Part shown: positions 44,135-54,500 of the stretch, in pieces
Position numbering within the stretch: position 1 is the stretch's first letter
How the letters are laid out: every line of letters starts with the position of its first letter
From: DT-111 sp965263225
Lineage (GTDB): Bacteria; Bacteroidota; Bacteroidia; Chitinophagales; Saprospiraceae
Direction of reading: 5' to 3'
DNA length: 64,000 bases
Assembly (NCBI GenBank): GCA_965263225.1
Contig: CBDHHG010000033.1
Coordinates: forward strand, 186,001-250,000
Made by a program: the position numbers and the translations under genes
The notes under the pieces: generated by a model
What the model saw: only the letters and a program-made list of their open reading frames with translations
Database searches by the model: none
What the model was told of the DNA's origin: nothing

Positions 44135-45610
44135 CTATTGATTGGGAACTATAATCGTTTGTATGGCTTGGGCATCAATGGAGATATTTTTTACTTTTTC
44201 TCCTAGAGAAAGAGAAATCTGTTTTTCTTCACTCCCCTGGTTGAGCAACACGACGGCTAGGGAACCATCAGGATTTTGGGTAGCGGTTACAAGTAGATCC
44301 TCATCTGTCTGCTCATGACCAATTCTTTTGGCGCCGGGTCTGATGTATCGGCTGAAATGAGACAGAGTATAGTAGAGTGGCGTGAAGTAGACCTCATCCG
44401 CATCCGGATCAACAATAACCGGAGCTACGCACCAGTTCTTAAACCAGTTAGGCCCACCCTGGCGATCTAGTACCATGTTCCAGTCAATCCATCCATCCAC
44501 CCAATTGTTTAGACATCCAATGATATCGCGAGCATAACGATAAACCGGAACATACTTAGGGTGCATGTGTTTTTGGTCTTCTGGAGCCCAGTCCCAACCC
44601 CAATCCGTAGCTTCCTTTGACCAGTACCACTTATCATCTTGCCAAACGGGAACTTGTGCATCGACACAAGCTTCTGACTGGATTAGGTATTTGTTTGGGG
44701 CTTTCTTATGTGCATACTGAAGTTCTTCTGGGAATACTTCAAAAGTACTGGCGTACCAATGGATGGCCGTTCCGTCATAATACTTGGAGCTAGCCTCATC
44801 CTTGTACATCTCATCGACCCATTCCTTCAAGTGTTCGCGATTCTGGTCATAGCCTAGAATGTTGACATCATGACCATCAGCCTCTAATTTGGGGCCCAGA
44901 TATCCTTGTACAAACTGAGTCATTTCCGCCGGAGTGAAATGCATACTTTCCCAGTTGCTATCATTGCCTAAAGGCTCATTTTCGACAGTAAATCCCCAGA
45001 TATCAATACCCTCCGCCTTATAGGCTTCTATGTATTTGGAAAAGAAAAGCGCCCAAGTTTCATAATATTCTGGCAGGAGCTTACCACCGCGCCAGTCCTT
45101 GTTGTCTTTCATCCAAGGCGGTGCAGTCCAAGGTGAGGATAGGATCTTGAAGCCGTCCTTGGAGATAGCCATAGCTTCTTTGATCATTGGGATGATATCA
45201 TCTCGGTCTTCTTCTATGGAGAAACTATCTAAATTTACGTCTCCTTCAACTGGGGCATAGGAGTAATTACTGACTGAAAAATCACAGGAGTTCATATGGG
45301 TTCTAGTCAGGGAGTACCGGGCTCCACTTTCTCCGAAATAGGCTTCCAAAATCTTAGCCCGATTTTCCGCACCTAACTGATTCAATAGATAGGCCGATGC
45401 TTCTGTGAAAGATCCGCCAAATCCCGTTATGGTTTGAAAGGATTCTTCTGGCTTCAATTTGATTTCCGTAGCCCCTTCGACTTCCGAAAATTCAGTCAAT
45501 GCAGTAAGCTGATTTCCGGCTGCTGAGGTTTCATACACCTCTATTTCTAATTGTTCGGCAGTATTGCAGGCAGCAAGCATAAGCACTAATAGTAAATAAG
45601 GGTATTTCAT
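44135..45610 (-). CDS. GH30 lipoprotein (probable beta-1,6-glucan debranching enzyme)
   Basis: This 491-residue protein has a lipobox (LMLAACNTAE, Cys about 15), a GH30 TIM barrel and a C-terminal beta-sandwich (about 420-491). Landmarks are TITGFGGSFTEASAYLL (about 65-81), HMNSCDFSVSNYSY, SSPWTAPPWMKDN, the acid/base Glu in TVENEPLGND (about 209) and the nucleophile Glu in YLIQSEACVDA (about 309). GH30 subfamilies 1 and 3 include glucosylceramidases and endo-beta-1,6-glucanases. In a locus with GH16 and GH17, removal of beta-1,6 branches from laminarin-like glucan is the natural reading. The anchor puts it in the envelope, possibly at the cell surface. Confidence 0.92.
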   Translation of the reverse strand: MKYPYLLLVLMLAACNTAEQLEIEVYETSAAGNQLTALTEFSEVEGATEIKLKPEESFQTITGFGGSFTEASAYLLNQLGAENRAKILEAYFGESGARYSLTRTHMNSCDFSVSNYSYAPVEGDVNLDSFSIEEDRDDIIPMIKEAMAISKDGFKILSSPWTAPPWMKDNKDWRGGKLLPEYYETWALFFSKYIEAYKAEGIDIWGFTVENEPLGNDSNWESMHFTPAEMTQFVQGYLGPKLEADGHDVNILGYDQNREHLKEWVDEMYKDEASSKYYDGTAIHWYASTFEVFPEELQYAHKKAPNKYLIQSEACVDAQVPVWQDDKWYWSKEATDWGWDWAPEDQKHMHPKYVPVYRYARDIIGCLNNWVDGWIDWNMVLDRQGGPNWFKNWCVAPVIVDPDADEVYFTPLYYTLSHFSRYIRPGAKRIGHEQTDEDLLVTATQNPDGSLAVVLLNQGSEEKQISLSLGEKVKNISIDAQAIQTIIVPNQ

Positions 45611-45710
45611 GATTAGGTGTTTTTAGTGCGCTGAGTTGTTGAAATATGCTAGGCTTGGTAGTATAGCACATGCACAGACCGCAGCGATTTTTGTACTACT
45701 GAAAGCTCAA

Positions 45711-47002
45711 TTACTGCTGAGTAGTCAGCGATTCCTTTACGGGCGGGGAGGCAACCTCCTTTAGCAATTCCGATAGTACTCCATTGTAGGTCTTAGTAAT
45801 CGGCTGATCACCTCTCCCCAATCCCTCGAAGACGCCTTCGTCCACTTGATCCCATAAGGCATATTTGGCCTTCCCATCGATGGTGAACAGTCCAAAATAA
45901 TTCTCTGAACCTCCTGGGTTACCGGCGTCTTTCCAGTTCTCGTCGAAATGCCTCAAAATAGAAGCAGGATATCCCTTCCTTATTGGTCCATTCGCGGAGG
46001 AGATGATAATAGATGCCCTCCTTGTATTCATCTGTAGCCTTGGAACCTTCATCGCCATAATGTCCATTGGAGAAACTGGCCCAGCCTGTCTCGCCGATGT
46101 GTATCGGTTTATCCACCCCAAGGCCTCTTGATGTAATCCGCTGTATTTCGGTATTGGGTTTGGGCATAGGCAAGTGCCCGGTCCATAGCCGCAGCAATTC
46201 TCGCACTATCTGGCTTTGACTCTTCTTCGGGTGTATTCCCCCAGAAATCCGGATTGTAGTGCGTATCGTGCATAGGGTAAGTATGTAGAGAAACGTAAGT
46301 CAACCACCTTGATCAAAGACGTAAGGTCTTCGACGTGGTATTCCTCACCACCCACCACCCCAGGAGGCGAAGTTGTCAGAACTCGTAATCCAAAGATCAG
46401 CAGGTAGGTCTCCGGCTTGTTTTAGCTCTTGCAAATAATTCACCCATCTTCAATATCACGCCTGGCTGCACAAAATAACTGGCTGCCCATTTCACCATTG
46501 CCTCATTACCCACCGCAATAATCTTAATGATATCCGGGTAGCGATTGGCCAATTCCACGGCGCGCTGAATTTCGGCGGCATTGGCTTCAACATCTTCCTC
46601 ATTGTGATCGGGATTATCAGTAAATGCCCCTTTACAGTCGATCCAGGCACCCAGCATCACATACATTTCGAAGGAAGGGTCTTCTTTCTTTAGCTCATCG
46701 ATGGCAGCCACGACATTCGATGCATGCGGCAACTCCACGTTATAGGTTCTCAGGACCTTGATGCCCATGGCAGAGAGAATTTTCATATCCTCTTTCAGCT
46801 GCGCAAGGGTGGGTTGAACATCTCTGCTATTTTGGCGGTATCCTCCATAGGAGATCGCCAAATATTCAGGGTTTCCTAGAATATCTTTAGCCAAAACTGG
46901 TGATGTTATAGGTGATGAATTTTCCTCCTGCGCCTCCTTTGGATTGCAAGAAAGGCAGAGAGTTAAACCAAAAAGGATTGCTATAAGCTTTGAAGGATTC
47001 AA
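45711..47002 (-). pseudogene. GH17-type lipoprotein gene, broken by five single-base insertions in this sequence
   Basis: Reading through five one-base extra positions (about 46447, 46351-46353, 46297-46298, 46122-46123, 45946-45948) restores a continuous 428-codon gene; the corrected length is an exact multiple of three. The reconstructed protein has a lipobox (LTLCLSCNPKEA), a GH17 TIM barrel with acid/base Glu in IIAVGNEAMVKW, YVSLHTYPMHDTHYNPDFWG, nucleophile Glu in IHIGETGWASFSNG, and YFEAFDENWKDAGNPGG near the end. The apparent start is TTG at 47000-47002; no in-frame ATG is near. It would be the envelope-side partner of the two cytosolic GH17 enzymes. Because the indels cluster locally and reconstruct a conserved protein, sequence error is more likely than decay. 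Confidence 0.82.
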
Positions 47003-47095
47003 GGTTCTATCGTTTTGTCTGATTATTAGGATTTACCCCCTCACACAGTGGTAAGGGATCATTTCTAGCCTAACAGTGGTAATTTCGGGTTAATC

Positions 47096-50000
47096 CTATC
47101 TCAACCTCGCTTTCTTGAGCTGAACGGTGATCTTCTCAATCTGTGCCGTTCTCTCAAAAAGCTGTTGACTAGCTGCCTGGTCAAGGGCTAGCGTCTCTGA
47201 ATTCTGCTTATGGCCATCTTTGAAAGTGACCACTAAGCTTTCTTCTTCACCTAACTGGTAGATAACTGGCACCTGACAGTAGGTAAAGGCTAGAGCTCCA
47301 GCTGGCAGTTGAACTTCTTGCGCCTGGCCTCCGACATCCAAATAAGAGAAGGTTTGGGGCTTACCCAAAAACTCTGCTTCCTGCAAGAGGGTGGGATCAA
47401 AGGATAAGTGACCTCACTTTGGACGAATACCCCCAGTTCTCCAAATCGACTGAGAATATCCTCCTTAACCTGTCCAGTCATACCGGGTTGCTGTGCACCT
47501 TTGCCAGCAGGCGTATGGGAATAAGGATCAGTTGGGAATGCACCATAAACGGCGGGAGCTTTGTGTACGCCAATCCCCTTATTAATCTCGTGGTAATGGG
47601 CAGCCAGCGCATCCAATGTGGCAGGAGCTGCCCCCTCTTTCATAGCACGTAAGTAACTCTCTTGTACAGCAAGTAAAAACTTGGAAACCATATGCCAATA
47701 AATGGATCCCTAGCCCTTCGTAGCCAAAGAAGGTACCCGATCTACCTGTAAATGCTTTGTGATCAAACATGTCCTCAAAAATGTCGAGGATTTTGCGCTT
47801 ATCTTGCTGTAGCAAATCGGCGTAAGGACCAGCTTCCAGTCCTACTAGAGCGGCCTCTAGATCATTAGCATTTCTGAAATTCCCATTAAAGTGATAATCC
47901 CCTTTAATGTCTTGTTCGATGATCTGAGCCTGGCCGTCTTGTGCCAACTTTTGCAAAAGCGCACAATCAGCTACTGCTGCGGCCGGAACCGTATTCTTTT
48001 TGGTAAAGCGCGGTAAATTCTTGTTGGGATACAGCAAGTAACTATGCTGATCCGAGCGATATAACTTACTTTCTCGCATGGCATCCAATACCGCTAAAGA
48101 TTCCTCTCCCGACAGATGCCCTGCACTCAATACGGCCACCTGGCCTTCTAGCATTTCACTCAAATAGGAGATCGAAACTTCCGATTCACTTTCTACCGTC
48201 ATCAAGTTGTAGGCGTGATAGAGGTTGTCGGAACGTTTATTGGCATCGATGGCGTGCGTGAGGTAATCAATACTGATATCAATAAAGTATTGTAATTCCC
48301 CTAGCTTCATGGGGATTTTAACACCTGAGAAGCCGTGGTCGTAAATCTTTTCTCGATAGGCCGAACCGGCTTCCCCGACTCCCCGCAACACCTGCATTCG
48401 ATCTTGGTCATTGATGGCTCCTGTGAGGATCGACTTATTTTGCTCAAAAGTGGACTGGATCTTCCCAAAGAATTCCATCAGCTCCTCGGCTACCTTAAAT
48501 TCTTCTTGCTTGGCCTCTTTCAACAAACTTTTGAAGAATTGCAGAAAACGGTGCAGGTAATACAGGGTGACCATCGAAACCCCATTACCCACCAAGGCAT
48601 TATTGGCATCGTTCCATTCTGGACGCTGGGTATTCATCCAGATGCCACCCTCGGGAATATAGTTGGACAACTTGGCCAGCAAAGTAGCCAAGATTTTTTC
48701 AATAAAATTTGCACGATAAATCTCGCCTTCTGCGTTACACAATAAAGCTCCATCTGCCCCGATCGCATCTCTACGCTCTCGTATGCGTTGGTCCAGCCCA
48801 TGATCAAAGTCGATGGTATCTTTGGGGTTCTTCAGAATTTGATTAAAAGATTTGATTCGGTAAGGCACATTTGCATACACAAATAGGTCCTTATAGAAGT
48901 AAGTGGCGAGTTTACCGGGGAATACTTTCTCAGAAAACTCCAAGAATTTCAATAGATAGATGATTTGATGATCTCCCCAATATCCAATGTAGGACCAAGG
49001 ATCATCTGGCTCGATGATTTCCCAGTCGAAACCACCTTTCGTCACCCGATAAGGGTTATAACCATCAAAGGTGGTGGCATTGAGGAATTTCTGGAACATG
49101 CTCTCGATGAACATCGGATAAGCCAGGGCTAGTGCCTCCCAGTTCTGGAAAATATCGCGCCAATTACCTTCGTAATCTAAGATCTTCGAGCCATCCAGTT
49201 CACTACGTGTATTAATAGAGAACTTATTCCAAGGGCGGCTGGGATCACCATGCCGGCGGCTAAATTTCAAAGGCATATACTCCAAAGAAAGCCTTTTAAA
49301 GTCATCATCTTGACTTTGGCTGGCTATTCTTTGGAGCGTCGCAAAGGAGAAAAGGTCCGGAAGTCCATCTAATTGGTCCTTGGCTTGCTCGTAGGAACTA
49401 CGATTGGCCTTTTCCAAATAGCTTGCGAAATCAGGTTTTTCGATCTGATAATTGTTATCGAAAATCCCTCCACGCATGATATTGAACAATACATTGGAGA
49501 AATGACGAGCATCTTTGAACTTATCCGCAGTAAGTTGCAGACCATCTGATGCTGCATTAAGTGCGATAAGGCTTTGCGTACAAAGCGCAATATCTTCTTG
49601 AATCCATTGCTCCAAATCCTTTTCCCGCTCAATGGTTTCCGATATTCTGGCTAAAGCTGAGTGGTTTTTGTTAACATCGGCAATGATCATCCATGACTTG
49701 ACCGCAGCGGGAGCAAGGTGGACTTCAGTATTTAATAGGTATGCCCCCTTTTCCGCACGCACATCGACTTCTTCCTGTAGGGCTTTCCCTTTCCTAAAAT
49801 TTTTCAACTGTCGAGAAGACAATAGGTACTTCGGGTTCTCCAAACCTACGGACCACACCACATTGGCTTTCAAAGCTTCGCTGGGTTCCGCTTTATCTAC
49901 GATAATGGCGCTTAAACTGTAGATTCCCAAGCCCGTATCTTTCTCCAATTCACTCTTTTTATAGGCATCTACTAAATTGCTAGAGCGCATTTGTAGATCA

Positions 50001-50542
50001 CTAGGAACACCATAAGGCATGATATTCTGAAGTCCATCTAGCATCTCCACCACCACCGCTGCCCCAGACAAATTGGTGAGGATAGATCTTCGAATGAAAC
50101 CGTACTTTTCGCTGGTACACCATTGATACTGAAAGCTCAGGTCCAAATCCAGGTTAATTTCTTCAAAAAGCAGCTTGTTCCCATGAATACTCTTGTACAA
50201 GTTTCTCCGAACCATGTACTTTCCCTCAAACCTTTCCGAGAAAGGCTCCCAGACATTCACTTTGTCGTTCTTATGCACACAGAAGATGGATTTACTGCCC
50301 GTGATCTCGGCAGATTCAGTAATCTTATCATCTGTATAATAAGGAAACAAGGCATTCTCTGAATCTTTCCTTCCTGCACTCAAGCCTCCATTACTGGAAA
50401 TGAACATCCAGTGATTGGAATGGCTGACAAGACTCATAAAGAACGGACGCATGGCGTCACTGTTTGTAATTTTGAAGTAGGCTTCGCCTTCAAATTTCAC
50501 CTGGTTAATTTCTACCAGTTCTGTTGACTGTACAGTTTCCAT
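47096..50542 (-). pseudogene. GH149-type beta-1,3-oligoglucan phosphorylase gene, frameshifted near its 3' end in this sequence
   Basis: The frame is open from the ATG at 50540-50542 to about 47710. Correcting an extra C (47708-47710) and a missing C (47412-47413) extends it to 47096, giving 1148 residues, the size usual for GH149. The N-terminal beta-sandwich (about 1-300) is followed by a helical domain and an alpha/alpha barrel with the general-acid region TQRPEWNDANNALVGNGVSM (about 635-655), HGDPSRPWNKFSI, and a GSIYWHMVSKFLLAVQ block restored across the first correction. GH149/GH94-like enzymes phosphorolyse beta-1,3-gluco-oligosaccharides to glucose-1-phosphate. No signal peptide: cytosolic. 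It is flanked by GH16 and GH17 genes. GH161 is the main alternative family; placement in GH149 is from memory of the family. Confidence 0.85.
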
Positions 50543-50591
50543 TGTTGTATTCTGTATTAGCGATCCAAAACTTTAATTCTCTAAGTTAGCG

Positions 50592-51425
50592 CTAATTTAC
50601 TTCCTGATATACTCTCACGTAATCGACTAACATGGTTTGTGGGAAAGGTGTCTGTGTAGTCGGAAATCCTACATAGTCCCCCCCAACGGCCACGTTCAGG
50701 ATGATATGAAAAGGATGGTCATATACCCATTCGCCCGGCAAATCTGCCGGGGTAATAGAGAAGTATAAAGTTTCGTCTACGTAGTAGTTGATAAATTCCT
50801 CTCCCCACTCAACTGCGAATAAGTGAAAATCGGTATCAAAGCGTGCACTTTCGAAGCTAAAACTCTTGGTGACGGCCCCTCCTGCTGAATATCCAGGTCC
50901 GTGTACAGATCCGTGAATAATATTTGGCTCTTGACCACGATACTCCATCACGTCTATCTCACCACAAAGCGGCCATTCTTGCTGGTCGCAATTTGACCCC
51001 AACAACCAAAAGGCCGGCCAAATGCCCGGGCCCCAAGGCATCTTGATACGGGCTTCGAATCGACCGTAGGTTCGGTCAAACTTTCCTAAGGTTGTAATTC
51101 TGGCCGACGTAAAAGCAGAACCGGCAAAGGATTCTCTACGAGCTACAATAGCTAGATTGCCATTACCATCCGTAGAAGCATTTTCGGCGCGGTCTGTATC
51201 ATATTCTAACTGGTTGTTTCCCCAACCTGTGCCTACATCGAAGTTCCACTTAGTAGCATCTGGCAATTGGCCTGCAGGGCCATCAAATTCATCTTGCCAT
51301 ACCAGCTGATAATTGCGATCCGCCAAAGCTTCATTGTCCTCTTCACAAGCAGAGAATACAAAGGCTACTAAGAAGAGAAGTGCAATGCCACCTAAGGGCT
51401 TTCTAGCGCTATATTTAAATTGCAT
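50592..51425 (-). CDS. GH16 laminarinase-type lipoprotein
   Basis: The ATG at 51423-51425 starts a lipoprotein signal (LVAFVFSACEEDNEA, Cys about 27); the longer in-frame ORF upstream is not needed. The 277-residue product is a GH16 beta-jelly-roll with LVWQDEFDG, GWGNNQLEYDTDRAENA, YGRFEARIKMPWGPGIWPAFWLLG and the catalytic GEIDVMEYRG (Glu-Ile-Asp-x-Met-Glu, about 153-158), closing with MLVDYVRVYQ. The extra Met in the catalytic motif is the laminarinase (GH16_3) form. Acidic residues directly after the lipid Cys (EEDNE) resemble the Bacteroidota lipoprotein export signal for surface display. Likely role: endo-cleavage of beta-1,3-glucan at the surface. Confidence 0.95.
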   Translation of the reverse strand: MQFKYSARKPLGGIALLFLVAFVFSACEEDNEALADRNYQLVWQDEFDGPAGQLPDATKWNFDVGTGWGNNQLEYDTDRAENASTDGNGNLAIVARRESFAGSAFTSARITTLGKFDRTYGRFEARIKMPWGPGIWPAFWLLGSNCDQQEWPLCGEIDVMEYRGQEPNIIHGSVHGPGYSAGGAVTKSFSFESARFDTDFHLFAVEWGEEFINYYVDETLYFSITPADLPGEWVYDHPFHIILNVAVGGDYVGFPTTQTPFPQTMLVDYVRVYQEVN

Positions 51426-51475
51426 TTTACTTTTATTTTGAGTGTATGATAGATGACTCTCTATTGGAGTCTGAG

Positions 51476-51515
51476 AAAGGAAGCCAATTCCTCCGAAGAG
51501 GAAGTAGCTTCCTTT
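51476..51515 (-). terminator. two-tier hairpin with UUCG loop between binding-protein and GH16 genes
   Basis: On the minus strand an outer 9-bp stem (AAAGGAAGC / GCTTCCTTT) encloses an inner 6-bp stem (TTCCTC / GAGGAA) capped by TTCG, a very stable tetraloop. It starts 16 bases after the stop of the module-repeat lipoprotein gene and ends 50 bases before the GH16 start. A partial terminator or a mRNA 3'-end stabiliser that sets different levels for the two proteins is likely. Confidence 0.65.
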
Positions 51516-51530
51516 TAAGTACACTAAATG

Positions 51531-54500
51531 TTATTTATGGAAATACATGTTATCAACGAAAATGGTATTCGCACCAGTAGGCTGACCTACCAATATGTAT
51601 TGGGCTACATTCCCTTGTGTCGTTAATCCTGTAAAATCGGTCAATGGAATATCATAACTCACCCATCCGCCTTGCTGTGGAGCTTCGAAGTTGATCTGAT
51701 GTTCTACATCATCTCCACCGCCAAAGGCACCATCCGCACCAAAGTCAACGATTTTGATACCAAAGAATGTAGCATCAGCTGACCATACATCAATATGGAA
51801 GTGCGTCATTTCGGAAGCATCTACGGTATTCGCCACTGTTTCGATACCAACGAAATCTAGCGCAGAATACTTCTTAGTCGCATTTCCTGCTACCATCACG
51901 TCTTCAAAAGTTGCCGAAGACCAGTCTGTACGCCAAGTGTCTACTGGCATATCTGTATAGACATCACTGAATAGGGAAATCACATCTGCCTCGGCAAGGG
52001 TTGGTGCTGGAGCAGCTTCCGCTGGTTCAGTAAGATTTCCACCACCGTCACCATCTCCATAGAAGTAGATGTTATCAACGAAGACCGTGGTAGCAGCAGC
52101 TGGGCGACCCACCAAGATAAATTGAGCAATACTACCGGTAGTCGTAAGACCAGTGAAGTCAGTTAATGGAATGTCTAAGCTCACCCAGTCCCCTTGCATG
52201 GGCATGTTGAAGTCTACTTGATGCTCTACATCATCACCCCCACCAAAGGCACCATCCGCACCAAAATCTACCAGTTTAATACCAAATAGTTCGAAATCAG
52301 CTGACCAAACATCCATACGGAGGTTGGTCATGTTACTAGCATCTACAGGGCTAGAAACAGCTTCAATTCCCACAAAATCTAAAGCGGAGTACTTCTTAGT
52401 CGCATTTCCTGCTACAGTAACATCTTCGAAAGTAGCGGCCGACCAGTCTGTACGCCAAGTATCTATGGCTACATCGTCGTAAGCATCACTAAATATGGAA
52501 ACTACATTGGCAGCATCTTGAGTAGGCATTGGAGCGGCCATGGCTGGTTCTGTCAACATTCCACCACTACCATCGGTGTAAAAATAGACGTTATCTACAA
52601 ATACGGTAGTCGCTCCTGTAGGTTGGCCTACCAGAATATACTGTGCAATATTACCTGTCGTGGTCAAACCAGTAAAGTCAGTTAATGGGATATCAAAGCT
52701 AACCCATTCCCCTTGTACCGGAGCTTCGAAGTTGATCTGATGTTCGGCATCATCCCCTCCTCCGAAGGCACCATCAGCCCCGAAATCCACTAGTTTGATT
52801 CCAAAGACGGTAAAGTCTGGCGACCAAACATCCATGCGGAAGTGCGTCATGTTACTGGCATCCACAGTGCTTGATACAGTTTCAATGCCTACAAAATCCA
52901 GGTCCGAGTACTTCTTAGTCGCATTACCATCCACCGTTACATCTTCAAATGTAGCGGCTGACCAATCTGTGCGCCAAGTATCAACGATTACATCAGTATA
53001 GGCATCACTAAAGAGCGATACTACATCCGCTTCACTTTGTGTTGGCGTTGGAGCAGCCATAGTAGGCTCAGTTGCGCCACCACCGCCACCTTCACTATTG
53101 AAGAAGTAGACATTATCTACAAATACAGTAGTCGTGCCAGTAGGCTGACCTACTAGGATATACTGTGCAATATTAGAAGTCGTGGTCAAACCGGTAAAAT
53201 CTGCCAATGGAATATCTAGACTCACCCACTCTCCTTGGATCGGAGCTTCAAAATTAATCTGATGCTCTACATCGTCACCTCCTCCAAAGGCACCATCGGC
53301 ACCGAAGTCAACCAGTTTTATTCCAAATACCGTAAAGTCTGGAGACCAAACATCCATACTTAAGTGAGTCATACCACTTGCATCCACAGGATTAGCCACC
53401 GTTTCAATACCGACAAAGTCAAGTGCAGAATACTTCTTGGTCGCATTGTCAGCCACCAAGACATCTTCGAAAGTTGCATTTGACCAATCTGTACGCCAGG
53501 TATCAACCGGTACATCATCATAGACATCACTGAATAGAGAAACAACATCTGCGCTATTTTGCGTAGGGGCTGGAGCAGCTACCATTGGCTCGGTATCTCC
53601 ACCACCACCACCACCGCCTTCGCCAGCGTAGAAGTAAATGTTATCAACGTATAGCGTATTGGGATCACCGGAGATGATCATTTGTGCGAGGTTGGAGCGA
53701 GTAGTGAGGCCTGCAAAAGCACTCAAAGGTAGATCTATTCCGACCCATTGCTCAGAAGCCAAAGCTGGACTTGTATTAGCATCAATAGCCAGTTCATGCT
53801 CTACATCATCGCCTCCACCAAAAGCACCATCGGCACCAAAGTCAACCAACTTGATGCGTAAGGCAGCAGGTACAGCGGTTGGATCTGGCGTCCAAATATC
53901 CATATGGAAACGATCCAACTGGGAAGCGTCCACGGTCTGGCTCGTAAATTCAATACCTGCAAAAGACAAACCGGTATACAGCTTCACGTCATCTCCTGCT
54001 ACCTGAATATCCTCTAGCTGGGCTACGTCCCAATCCGCAGACCAAGTATCTACTGGTACATCATTGTACGCATTACTGTATAGTGAAACAACATCAGCTG
54101 CGTCCACTGTCGGGGTTGGGGCAGCTTCGGTTGGCTCTGGTCGTCCACTTGAACCAGCATTATAATAATATACATTGTCTACAAAGACATTAGGAATTTC
54201 TCCAGAAAGGACCAACTGAGCAATATTGTTACGATTCACCAAACCAGCAAAGTCCACTAAAGGAATATCCAGACTCACCCATTTCCCTGATGACAAGGTG
54301 GGCGCAGTAAAGCTCACTTCATGAGAAGAATCATCATTTCCTCCGAAGTTACCGTCTGCTCCGAAATCCACTAGTAGAATCTTGAAAGTCTGTCCACCAT
54401 CCGTAGGATCTGGAGTCCAGATGTCCATATGGAAGTGGGTCATCTCAGTAGCATCGATCTTAGCCGACTCAGTAAGAATACCTACAAAGTTGAGCTGCTT

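Noticed and set aside
45711..46303. Several short minus-strand frames read as separate small genes
   Set aside because: They join into one GH17 gene when five single-base insertions are corrected; each piece continues the conserved barrel of the previous one.
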